DNA of 64,000 nucleotides, taken from assembly GCF_032854445.1 (NCBI RefSeq), contig NC_088296.1, forward strand, positions 16,855,485 through 16,919,484, read 5' to 3'. Origin of the DNA: Liolophura sinensis (lineage: Eukaryota; Mollusca; Polyplacophora; Chitonida; Chitonidae). Shown here piece by piece: positions 34,166 through 47,100 of this stretch (position 1 is its first letter; each line of letters opens with the position of its first letter). Under the pieces are notes generated by a model. It was not told the DNA's origin, did no database searches, and saw only the letters and a list, made by a program, of their open reading frames with translations. Both the position numbers and the translations under genes were made by a program.

Positions 34166-37100
34166 AGTTAAAGCAAATCCCAAAGAATAACAAATATGTG
34201 AAATAAACGTATCTGACACAAAAAATGTAAGAAATGCTCAAATAATACATGTAATACTACAGAATTCAAATTTCATTCAAGCAAAAAACTATTACACACT
34301 TTGTAGGGCCTGCTCTAAAATACATTTTACACCAGATTTCTACGCCTGTTTTTGCTAAATATGCATGAGTATTTTACAAGACATACAATTATCGCCGACA
34401 AATAGCATAGCATCGACTTTTATTGCAATGTCACATCTTTGCGCGCATGCGCTTTCCATTCGAGACCTGCAGATGTCCACCGCCAAATGAGACAGAAAGA
34501 ACAGAGGAGATATTTTTTTTATATAAAGGCGCTTTACTTATTCATGCTATTTTAATTAATCGAAAACTTTCATCATTTATTGGTAGTAGGGTGTTTTCAA
34601 TAATGGCTTCAAATCTTAGAAGGCACATGTTGTGTGCACTCAGTAACTAGCTAAAGATATACCCTGGTGGAGTGATTTTACCCTGGCCGTGCGATTTGTT
34701 CCTTGGTACTCTTGGCAAAACACAGCTAACAGAGTTATTTATGAAAAGAAAACAAACTATAATTTCTAAAGCATGTATTCGAAAGGAAAAGTATAAAACA
34801 CGCCACATGATCTAAAGCACTGTTACATGAAGACGCCGGATCGTTATTTATGAGACAAGATGGTACAAGACCAGCCATAATTAGTGAGAAAAAACAAATA
34901 GAAAAATTGCATATTTAATATTCACGAAATTCCATGTGAAAAGTCATATACATATGAAATAATTTAATATTATAGATGGTGAGTATTTTCCATAAAAAGG
35001 ACTTCCCCTAGAGGGGTTTAATGACACTACATGTGTACTAAGAGCTGGCCAATACGAATATATTGGAAAAGTCGTTGCACGTGACTGCGACGATATCTGA
35101 TGAATATTGTACCGCAGAAATAACAAAGCGTATTCTGGGTCTCATTAAGAAGATAAATCAGTTTCAGTCATATCTAATTTATTATATTTGATTCAGTATG
35201 CGCACGTGAAGAGCATATCAATTGGTGGAAAAACGCCTTTGAAGGCGACCATGAAAAACCCTCCAACCCAAAAGTCTTCTCGTATGTGGATATCCTTTGC
35301 GGAACAAAGCTGTGGATCCGCGGGAACATCAACGAAATTAAAGTTTTGAACTTATGACTTATGGGAGGTGGGAGGACATGGCATCATGAAATTTCTGGTC
35401 CCCACTATCATCAGCATAGATACTTACTTTCCCTTTCATTTTCAATGGCGCAAGCATGGCGATAACATTTTGCCACGCCTGCTGGAATGTTTTGGATTGG
35501 TTTCTGTTCAAAAATTTAAATCACCATGGAAACGGTCGTTGTACTGGAACCTTTCGTCTACTTGCGATATATACAAATCTCTAAAGAGGGAACTGTTTGT
35601 ACAAGCACTGCCACCTAGACCACGTAGTCAAGCACGCGCGTGACGCCAAAGACGCTGAGAACGTCAGAGACGTTATCAACGTCACAACCTACAAAACTCA
35701 CTGCGCAGAGCTATTCCGTTATTCTCAAACACTTAGAAATAGTTATGAAAAAAAAAACCCAACAAAAAACAAGAGAAATACATGTACGATAATGGCTTAT
35801 GACTGGACACAACCGTGTAACAAAATGTCAAAACAGTACAGTTCATAATCTTTCAACGAATGATACACCTTTTTCTTTAACGTTAACAAACAGGAGTTGT
35901 TTCGATTCTATATGACCAAGTGACAAATTGAATATTATATTAATACCGTCACTGGATAGTCCATGCTAGCAAAAGGCTCGAGTAATCGCCCACTCGTCTG
36001 TAAAAGGCACAGTGAGTTGCATTCGATCTAATCACAGATGGCTGACTGCACGAGGCAGTCGCAACGCCTAAGGCAGGGCCAAGGTTATTAATGGCCTGTA
36101 TCTTTTGGAGGAAAATCAAAAAAGTGGCTAATTTCGAAGTTTGCTACACTGAGGTTTCACTTCATCCAAAATCAGTTCACCATACTGATTCAAAGGATAG
36201 ACAGCTTTCAAGATGATAATCTGCCAAGGCCGACAACTCCTCGAAAAATTGCCTGAGGAGAACAGAGAAATGCTTAGAAAAGTCTACATGTCATCTTGAG
36301 GAGTTCAGACAATCTACACTGGCACCATACCATAAACAATATATATAGATGCCAAATACAGATTATAAAATTTCTATACTATTTCACAACAAAATTTGGT
36401 GGATTATCCACACCCACATGAAGATATGCTAATTACGCGATATGTAGGCTCTATAAATAACTATGCTTAGAATGATTTAGAATAAACAATATACTGGTCA
36501 CTATAGCAACCATTGTTGATATATACATAATAGACAAGAGCCAACAATCTAGAATTTCACAAATACATGTACAAAGAAATCAAATACATATTCGCAACAT
36601 TTTTCACAATTTATAGATAATGATAAACAACCTTTAGTGTTTTCGTTTTCCTTCGATATTCAGTTTGAGAGTGGGCAGCGAGTTAACTAGCTGTCTGCAT
36701 CACATGGTCATCATGGCACCCAAACTTCGGATTGGACGGAGAGGGATGAGAGATTAACCAATCAAAGTAGAGTGTAGACAAAAGATCAACCAATTGGCAC
36801 AGAGCACAAGACAAGGGGAAAGGGCAATGGGCTGTGAAATACGGACATCACAGAAAGACCTGGTGATATTGGAGTCAATTTTGAGTTATATCAATATAAA
36901 CTATCATCAACACATCTCTGATTTTTGTATAAAATGAGGGGGAAAAAAAGGAAAAGAAAAAAAAAAAGAATTCTTCAACATGAAAATGACATGAGACGCA
37001 AAACAGCGAAGTATTTGCTCTCCACTGCTGCAAATATTTACTGTCGGATTGCATATAAAGGCGCGACCATTCCATTTCACTTGAATGATCACATGACCTA

Positions 37101-37287
37101 GGTCTACTCTACATATTACAGGGAAAAAATCACAACTTTTCATATAAATATTTAACATTATCTTATACTGACGTTTTTCTCCTCTGAGAGATATACGCTA
37201 CAACTTATTTAAATACACAATTTTATCATCACAACAAAGATTATTTTATCTAAAGATTATTCATATGAAGGGCAACTTAATCCATGC

Positions 37288-37289
<2 letters not shown>
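34166..37289. other. Downstream flank of the RBPMS-like gene, possible 3' UTR
   Basis: AT-rich. The minus-strand transcript could extend into this region by a GTAAGG donor after its stop, but no acceptor or polyadenylation site can be singled out. Small open frames at 35368-35848 are not supported. Confidence 0.35.

Positions 37290-37347
<58 letters not shown>
37290..37347. repeat. (TA)n microsatellite
   Basis: About 29 uninterrupted TA units; expected to be length-variable. Confidence 0.97.
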
Positions 37348-37350
<3 letters not shown>

Positions 37351-38287
37351 GATACTTTGTCCCAAACATAGAAAAAAAAAACAGAACAACAACAACAGAC
37401 ACATGGCATATTGCCAGGACGTCTGTCTGTCTGTCTCAATTTTCCTGCCCAAGATCAAACTTGTCCACATCTTTAAGTTTGGCCTGCGTAAGAGCAGGGA
37501 CAATCACACTTATTGCTACTCAACTAACACATCTATTTATGCTGAAAACGAATCCATCCTAGAAAACAGAAGCTATGGCTGAAGATTGTCCATCTAGAGT
37601 AATCTCCCTTGATCCGGGCTGAAAAAAGAGGCAGAAAAAAAAAAAATATATATATATACATATATAATTTTAGTTAATTAAAATAATATTTACGCATTTG
37701 TAATTCTATACCTTTACAGAAACTTACTGTTTTTTTTCTTTAAATGAACACTTTTAACTTGCCCAGAAATTTGCTTTCTGACTTATGACCTGTCATGAAA
37801 GTGGTGATGCCATCCACAATAATTTAACTTTTATGTGGAATACAGAGAGAGTCATGGGGCAGTATCAATTAACCTTTATCACACTGTCTTAGGAAAGTTT
37901 TGCAATAACATAATATAATCTGTTTCACAAAGGCAAGATGGTTTTGCAATTTAACCATGACGTGGAACAAGTGAAAACTACTTCATTCAGGCTAAGGGAA
38001 AAAAATCAATTTACTATCAACTTAAAAAGTGAACATAAAATTTGGTGACACAAGAGAAGGCTATGTATGAGAGAAGTGATGAAAACAGCCACATGTTGGA
38101 GGAGAATGATCATGCTTCAAAGGTAAACCTGCCAAGCCAGTGCCAACAGGACTCTCCTAGGTGGTAAGACATGCCATATGCTGAGTGCTGGCAAATTAGG
38201 TGCCTGGTGCAGTGAGAGTGACACGGACTATTCCAGCCACCACTGACAGGAGAGCTAACGAGGGGAGGCAAACCTTACTTGTTGAAG
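37348..38287 (-). other. Probable 3' untranslated or flanking sequence of the RBPMS-like gene
   Basis: Immediately downstream of the stop on the coding strand. AT-rich with short A/T runs; no exon recognised. Confidence 0.4.
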
Positions 38288-38419
38288 TCAAAGCACTGTG
38301 GTTGGACTCCCTATTTCACCCATCCTGTTTTTGGCATATTCAATCCTAAGCCCTCTTTCAGATGACAATAGTACAAAGCCTTGTAGTCTATTCATAGCTT
38401 CGGTTGCTTGCAAAACGTC
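38288..38419 (-). CDS. RBPMS: RBPMS-like terminal coding exon: RRM2 α2-β4 and C-terminus
   Basis: The acceptor is TACAAACCAG, phase 0. It encodes [33 protein letters not shown] and [10 protein letters not shown], then TGA at 38288-38290. RIEYAKNRM is the typical end of the second RRM. A GTAAGG donor directly after the stop suggests a 3' UTR intron; alternatively translation could continue by an earlier weak donor. Confidence 0.88.
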   Translation of the reverse strand, partial: DVLQATEAMNRLQGFVLLSSERGLRIEYAKNRMGEIGSPTTVL

Positions 38420-41400
38420 CTGGTTTGTAAGAGCGAAAAAAAAATATAAATAAGTAAATAAAATCAAACTTAGGCTTATATTTATGCCCCTACCTAAACA
38501 ATACTTGATACTGGGTATATTTAGTGTGTTGGTATACAAGGTTACTTGTAAGTGGGCCTTTTTTTGATTCCTTCAACTCAGTTAATATTTAAACAAGTCA
38601 CACACAAAAGAAGACAGCTTTTAGAACATGCCTGTGGCAATTTACATTTGACACTAAGGTGACCATGCCTTTTCTTAAAATCATTTAAATTTATTTGCAA
38701 AACAATTAAAAGAATTGTTCATCTTGCCGATGTATTTATTGAGTTATTTGAAATGTTTACCCTATGTCTTCCTATGGCTTTTTTAAAAATTTTGAATCCC
38801 CCATTTGCACTTCTTGCCAGCTAATACTAATGCTTGCATTCACACATTACAAGAAAGAGGTAAAGTGTTGTGTGTAAAACATGCGCAGACTACAAACTTT
38901 GTCCTCGTCTTTGTCTTCGGAAGTCTTTCGGAAATTCTGTGTCACTATCTGCGGAGCTGTACGTTTTGTCAACTAATCTTACAGGTGCATCGCACAAGAT
39001 GGAATCTCACCAAATCCACTCAAATCCACAAATCAAATCATTCTTTCCACACCTTACCATATTTTTCCCTGTAGCGAATAGGTTTGTATGTCATCCAACT
39101 TTACACATGCTGTGACGATATGATCATGATTAGGGACCATGTTTTCTGAATACAGCACCGATTCTAGTGCTGAAATTGGCTGAAACCCCTATGGGTTTCC
39201 AACCAGTGACCTCAGAGGAGTGGTTCCAACAGTGCTGTCAGTGGATAGATGCTACGCAGCTGATGGTGGATGCGAGACTGTTATCAGAAGATTACACCCT
39301 GATGTCAGTGGGTGCAACACCGCATAAAACTGTTCTTGCCAGTGGATGCAACACTACTACCAGTGGATATCACAATATTGTCAGTGGATATCACACTACT
39401 GTCAGTGGATATCTCAATACTGCCAGTAGCTGCAACACTACGGCCAGTGGATGCAACACTACTACCAGTGGATATCACAATATTGTCAGTGGATATCACA
39501 CTACTGTCAGTGGATATCTCAATATTGCCAGTAGCTGCAACACTACGGCCAGTGGATGCAACACTACTACCAGTGGATATCACAATATTGTCAGTGGATA
39601 TCACAATATTGCCAGTAGCTGCAATGCTATTGACAGTGAATGCAATACTATTATCAGAGAATGCAAAACTTTTGTCAGTGAATCAAACACTGTTTTCTGT
39701 GGATATCACACAATCGGCAGTAGATATCATACTACTACCAGTGAATGTCACACTATTGCCAGTGGATGTTAAGCTATTGCCAGTGGCTGTCACACTATTT
39801 TCTGTGGATGCAACACTGTTGCCAGCAGTCTTAATGCTGCTGTTACCAGTCTGCCAGCATGTCTGTATGTTTAAGACAAGCTATATACAGTTTACCCAAT
39901 GAGCTTCAACATAGTGCCATTCTGCAGATATTTCGTTAGGCCTGCCTTGTTGCCTGGCACCATGGTCATGGTACGTTTTGGTACGTCATGGTACGTTTTG
40001 TCAACTAATCTTACAGGTGCATCGCACAAGATGGAATCTCACCAAATCCACTCAAATCCACAAATCAAATCATTCTTTCCACACCTTACCATATTTTTCC
40101 CTGTAGCGAATAGGTTTGTATGTCATCCAACTTTACACATGCTGTGACGATATGATCATGATTAGGGACCATGTTTTCTGAATACAGCACCGATTCTAGT
40201 GCTGAAATTGGCTGAAACCCCTATGGGTTTCCAACCAGTGACCTCAGAGGAGTGGTTCCAACAGTGCTGTCAGTGGATAGATGCTACGCAGCTGATGGTG
40301 GATGCGAGACTGTTATCAGAAGATTACACCCTGATGTCAGTGGGTGCAACACCGCATAAAACTGTTCTTGCCAGTGGATGCAACACTACTACCAGTGGAT
40401 ATCACAATATTGTCAGTGGATATCACACTACTGTCAGTGGATATCTCAATACTGCCAGTAGCTGCAACACTACGGCCAGTGGATGCAACACTACTACCAG
40501 TGGATATCACAATATTGTCAGTGGATATCACACTACTGTCAGTGGATATCTCAATATTGCCAGTAGCTGCAACACTACGGCCAGTGGATGCAACACTACT
40601 ACCAGTGGATATCACAATATTGTCAGTGGATATCACAATATTGCCAGTAGCTGCAATGCTATTGACAGTGAATGCAATACTATTATCAGAGAATGCAAAA
40701 CTTTTGTCAGTGAATCAAACACTGTTTTCTGTGGATATCACACAATCGGCAGTAGATATCATACTACTACCAGTGAATGTCACACTATTGCCAGTGGATG
40801 TTAAGCTATTGCCAGTGGCTGTCACACTATTTTCTGTGGATGCAACACTGTTGCCAGCAGTCTTAATGCTGCTGTTACCAGTCTGCCAGCATGTCTGTAT
40901 GTTTAAGACAAGCTATATACAGTTTACCCAATGAGCTTCAACATAGTGCCATTCTGCAGATATTTCGTTAGGCCTGCCTTGTTGCCTGGCACCATGGTCA
41001 TGGTCCAGTACACATGGACAATTAAGTAATCTGTTTGTTTCTACATCCCAAGGCTAGGGAGTGACAACATTTGATAATCATCAGGCTCCTTCAGTTGTGC
41101 AAGAGACATTCTTCAGCATTTTACATAAAAATGCCCCCCCCCCCCCCACCCCCTTCCTTATTGGTCAGCTCATTAACTCTTTACATAATTAGCATCCCTG
41201 TGGTTCTGCAACCAATCATTAAAATACACCTGTTCAATCGTCAGTCTATCTGTCTCTTCATTTGGTCTTCCCATCTTAAAATCGTCCCCTTCTGCTCTAG
41301 TTAAAATGAAAAGTCCAAAAGCTGGTGCTATATGAAGTGACTTTACACACAGAAGACATTGCCATGGCCAGGGGTTGCTGCGACCTTTGACCTACCTGAA

Positions 41401-44160
41401 ACTCTACAAAAGCCACTGGGGATCCCCCTTTGCTGTTCATGCGGATTCTGCTAAAACCGGGAAATCTGGAAGAAGAGCAGATAACTCTACATGTCAGGGG
41501 GAGACAACCTACACGGTGGATCTAGAAGAAATAAGTCGGCCCATGGAACCAGTGTAGTTCGTATTAGTCAGTGAGTGAAGAAGTGGTTGAGTGAATATGT
41601 GGGCAATTGCACTCTGCCCATAGTCCTGAAGCTCAACTTTGTCTGATGTGCTTAAGAGCATTCATAAAAACTATTTCCTGCAAACATGGTCTCAACCAAT
41701 GGGTCGTGAATTTCGGTGCAGGTGAGTTTGATTGGTAAATTTGGTTTCATAGCCACACATTTTTGGCATTTCACACTCACGTGTTTTTGAAAAAAAAAAA
41801 TACTCAACGTTTTCAGGGCTTTAAAATTTTCCGGGCTTTTAAATGTTCCAGGCTTATTCTTGTTTGAAATCTACCCCATTAAACATTTTTTTCAGTTTAT
41901 CCACAAAACAATTAATCAAATCAAACAAAACTTCAACAGTTGTCTCTGCCATTGTGGTGTTTCACTAAAATAAGACCACTGCTTTGTAAGTCATGTTTTG
42001 AACTAACCCTCCTGTCAAAATGTTGAAAGATGATTCTTATCTAATCTGTTTACTACCTGCTAGAAACGGCTCAGTGTACAAATTTAAAACCAAAAAATTA
42101 CTTCTCCAACTACAGGAGCAATAAACTTAACAGGAAAAAAATATTTCAAAATTTTTGATTTAAACCTCAAAAAACAGAAAACTTTTAGAGAACGGGCAGA
42201 CAAAATGTGAGTGAACCAGCATGCGTATGCTATAAGCAGTGACAGTGAGCAGAGTGGAGTGACTAAGGTGAAATTAAGGTGAAATTAAGGTGAAATTGAA
42301 GCCACAGGTATGTTTGACCTATAGGAGCCATAATGAAACTTCAGACCACCACATCAGACCAGTCACTAAGTCAGGTAGAAGTACTTACGTCTTGAAAATA
42401 TCTTTCAGCTCCTGCTCAGATGAGAACTGGCCTAGGTTGGCCACGAATAGTGTTGAGCAAGGAGAGTTATGTGCCCCTGGGACACTAGGGGGCGTGCTGG
42501 TGCTGCTTATTGGGCTCCCTAGTATCGGGCTGGTGGCCACGTGGGGCGGTGCGGGAGTGATTGCGTGCGTCATGCCAGCGGCAGTTGGGTGGGCAAGTAA
42601 CGTTGGGTGTACCTGTGACGGGATAAGTGTAGAAACAGAATACACACAGAGTTATATATAGCTTCTAAGTCTACGTACAGCTAGGTGCCAAAATGCCACA
42701 CTATGAACAGATTAGTGTTATGCAAAAGCAAAAATAAAACAGTAATAACAAAAGTGATACATTGTGTACCTTTACGCTGAACATATTAACGAGGATCAGA
42801 TGCTAACAAAGTACCAGCACTTCAAGTACCACAGCCCTGCTACACACATAATACCAACGGGATATTCCTTATATGCACCTGTACTAAAATCTGAGTATAG
42901 GGACAATGAATTCTTTTCTACAACCGGAGTACAGTATAGATACTCAAATACAACAATGTGGACAATGAATTCCATATCTACAACCGGAGTACACCGCAGA
43001 TACTCAAAACAACCAGCCAGATAACACAGTATATATGAACAATGAATTTCTTATCTACAACTAATCAGAATACACATTGAACATTGATCAAGTGTTCTGC
43101 AAACACCCGGCTACACATCAGATAAAGACAGTGTACATCCTTGAGCTAAACTGAATACTGGCATGGTGCCCCTTTACAAATACCACCAGATGACACACTG
43201 TATATATTGACATTGAAAACACACAAGCTACACACTGGGTATTGACAGAGCATCCTTAAACACCACTCACGTGGCATATTAAAACAAGAAAATCCAGCTT
43301 CCAAAGAACTGTACCAACAGGTCCCACAGTATCTGAAGAGTAACTTTTAAGCTAAAATCATATCGACATTCAAAAATTTCCCTAAATTGTACCATTTTAT
43401 AACTTAAGGAAACCCATCCACAGAAATTTTTCTTGAAGTCCTGGTGATTGTCATAACAATGTTTCTTTATTATTATCACAAAATGGAACTGATTCATGAG
43501 CAACACTGGAAAAAACCTTTGTCTGCATAGGAGGATAATTATGTTATATCAATATCTACCACTAATTTATTTTTAATTATTGGTATCTGTCTAATTTCAC
43601 AAGTTTCACCTCAAGACATTCATTCAACCAAAATATGGATAATTAAATCATCACCGCCCCTCTTCTTTAACCACTTTCCAAGAACCAAAACCACTAATGG
43701 AAAAGCAAACTATAATCCCACTTCTGACACCAATCACAAGTTTGCGTGAAACTGTGGCTGACGGAATGCAGGTGATTAAACCCATAAAATAAGGTTTATG
43801 AAAGACAAAATCCCAAATGCATCTCAGCTGTTTGTTTCTGTTTACCAGCACCAGTCATAGGAGAACCCTGATACCCTGATCATAAGATTATTCTTGACAA
43901 AGAGGCCAGACACTGTACAAAGTAAACGCACATAGATATATTAATCTCCTCACATCCTTTATTGGACTACATAATGAAAAGATTATAACAAATAAAACAT
44001 TGAGAGAAAAGAAAGGATTTTCCTGGCCATTATTGTCTAAGTTCAGCATAGTAATTAGCTGTGTACAGCCATCTACAATCTACTGTCACCTGAAGCTGAT
44101 TGGCTGGCTGGTGCATGGTCAAAAGTGGTGAACTGGAGTGCAGTGAGTGCGCCATGAGTG

Positions 44161-44195
<35 letters not shown>

Positions 44196-47100
44196 AAACA
44201 GATACCCCTCAAAATTCTAACATGACTATGAAGGTTTTTTGTAAAGGTCACCTGAACTTTCAACATTTAAACAAGCATGTGTATATTAAAAGCGGTCAGT
44301 ACGATAATAAGTTTCGAAAGTAACTGTGTTTCAATTTCTGGCTTTTTATAACATTGGGTGTGCGCAACAGCTGAAAGGATTAGGAATCTACAATAGTCCC
44401 TCCACAAATCCTCATCTACCTCAAACCGAGTGAGAAAGTGAGTGAGTGAGTGCTTAGGGTTTAACGTCGTACTTAACAATGTTTCAGTCATATAAAGAGA
44501 AGCTTACTTTTTGCAAAAACAATGAAGAATAAAAACCCCATAATTCAGATAAAAATTTGAAAAAACAAAAAACCAGATGTCCCACATTATAAACAAGGAA
44601 ACAAAATCTTAAAATAAGTGTCAGAAGTGTCCAACACTTCTGACACCAAAGCATGAGCAGAGAGTTATTTACTGGCTGTATTTAATTCTTTATCATCAAT
44701 TAATACCACAAGAAAATATTATTTCACCAAGATATAAAGCACAAGCCAATAATTTTCTCTAAACGCAGGCAGAATGAAGATAGATAAAAATACCCAAGAA
44801 AAATAGCGAAGTGAAGAAAGTGCCAGCTTACCCGCAGTCCTGTGAGATACGATGGCACGTGATATTGAGCCCATCTCAGGCTGCTCCTGGGAAGAGAGAA
44901 AACACCACATAAAAGCTCTGTGATGCTAGAGACATGCAGTATTCATGCTGCCGAAACTGTATTTCACAACCCTTTCTTCAGGTGATAAAATGTCATAAAT
45001 GTAATTTTTAATACGAGTTTAAAAATGAGATAAATTCGAAGCAGCCATAAATTTTACTGTTTATTCTGGCTTGTCCAGTTTTGGCAGAGAGCAGGAAAAT
45101 TAGACGCAGATAAAACTCGTTAGTATTTTGTTACGTTGTCAAGAAAAAATGTTGAAAGTTTATGACAGAGTTTTCCCAGGAATTCTGCTAACAGTGTGCT
45201 GAGTTTGCTATAAAATGATACATGAACATTCAAGCAAAGTCAACCAATCACACATATCTGGGTTTTGTGAATACCATGGTTACATTTGGTATCGCCAGTT
45301 CAGGGTAGGCAGTTATAAATAAAAAAATTCTCTTAAAATACAACACGTTATTATTTTATTTTTATACTATAACACAAAATCACAGGCAGGACATAAAATT
45401 TTTCTATGAGAAAGACATGACAAATGTGGCAATAAAGCAGTAAATAATGATATTTTGTAATGAAACAAACATGAGGACTTCAGAGTCGAGACAATTAGTA
45501 ATGAAACAAACATGAGGACTTCAGAGTCGAGACAATTAGTAATGCACAAAAGCAGATCAGATGTACAAAACATCTACAGAAAACAGTTTATGAAAGTATG
45601 ATATGGAAAATGACTGAGGAGTCAAAGCCTGGTTCATGGAACTTCATCTTACAAACAGTGATGAACACCTACAAGAATGTAAGAAACAGAGTTAAAACAT
45701 ATAAAGTAGGAGTGAGTGAGTGAGTGCTCGGGTTTAACGTTGTACTTAACAATTTTTCAGTCATATGATGATGAAGGAATCCTTAGAGTGCATGTAATCC
45801 TCTTTGTTGCAGGATGGATTTCCATCGCTGTTTTATCTAGTGCTGCTTCACTGAGACACCTTTACGAAGGCAAGTAAGCTGCACCGGCCCGAGCCATTAT
45901 ACTGATACGGGTCAACCAATCGTTGCACTTCCCTTTCATGCTGAACACCAAGTGAGGAAGTTACAACTTTCTCTTGTAAAGTTTTACGTGTGACTCGACC
46001 CAGGATTGACCCTGGATCTACCATTCCCGAAGCGGAGCCTCTACTTTTAGGTAGGAGGACAAAATGAATGAATGATTTGTTTGGCTTAGCAAACACTCTT
46101 GCAATATTGCATCCATATTGTGGTGCGACCTTAATTGGTTTTTGCAGGGGATATAAAAAACAAAGTAATATCATTTTTAATACAATCTGCTTATGACACC
46201 TTACTCAAGTTGTATGGTCTGGTGGAGGATATGAAAATAACGTCTCGGTAAAATCACCGTCCTTCACCAGGTACCTGATAACCCTCCTATCAAAAGCTTG
46301 GATGTCAAGATTCCGTCAGTTTCAGCAAAAACGACGCTTCAGCAAAATGAGCCGATTCTTGTTTATTTGCTTTATTATTGTTTATTGTTTTTTTATTTAT
46401 TGTTTATTGCTGTAGCAAAGTGGTTTGTCTGCATGACAATCTAGGTAGGTTTGCCAGGGCAGGGAGAGGTACAATGTGTTATATTCAACAGGTATACAGA
46501 CAAAACATATGCAAAAGTTTACTGGGCAGTCTTCAAATGTGCGGAAAGTTAGCTGGGAATAACTGAGGTTTGGATTTTGGGCAGGATGTACATTTCACGA
46601 CTAAGGACACTTTTCAAGAGTAGGACATTTTGTTATGAGTAAAAAAACCTGCAAATCGCAAGGCTTTGCAATGGCCGACATTAACTCAGACAGCAAATCT
46701 ACAGGTAACTTCTGGGGATGCGACCGTGTATCTAAACTCTTCGATTCTTTAACTAATAATTCACATCTGCGTGCTATATTGACAAGATGTGAGCAAAGGA
46801 GTGCATTACCAAAAAGGGGAGATAATAAATGTGGAACAGACCTAAGAGATCTCTCAAGGCGATATGAAAAACTGTAGTAGCCCTGGAAAAGTGCATCCCA
46901 CTCCTGACACCAAACTTTTATCAGTCTTTACATTTTACAGAAAGTGATGAATTCTTGTTGACAGAATTTTCCCATAACTGAATGTTTGTGGAGGAATCAT
47001 AGCTGGCTCAGACGCTAAAAAATGCTGACTCCCTGAAACTGTCGGGTGTTCGAACAATGAAACTGCAAGTTCAAATCCAGCACTCAGTAGCAGCTTTCAG

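Noticed and set aside
39167-40934. Pairs of roughly 200-codon frames
   Set aside because: Short repeats inside the 1,032-bp duplication; low-complexity products with open frames on both strands, within an intron.
46635-46877. 80-codon plus-strand frame
   Set aside because: Within an intron on the opposite strand; balanced composition but no motif or homology I can name.
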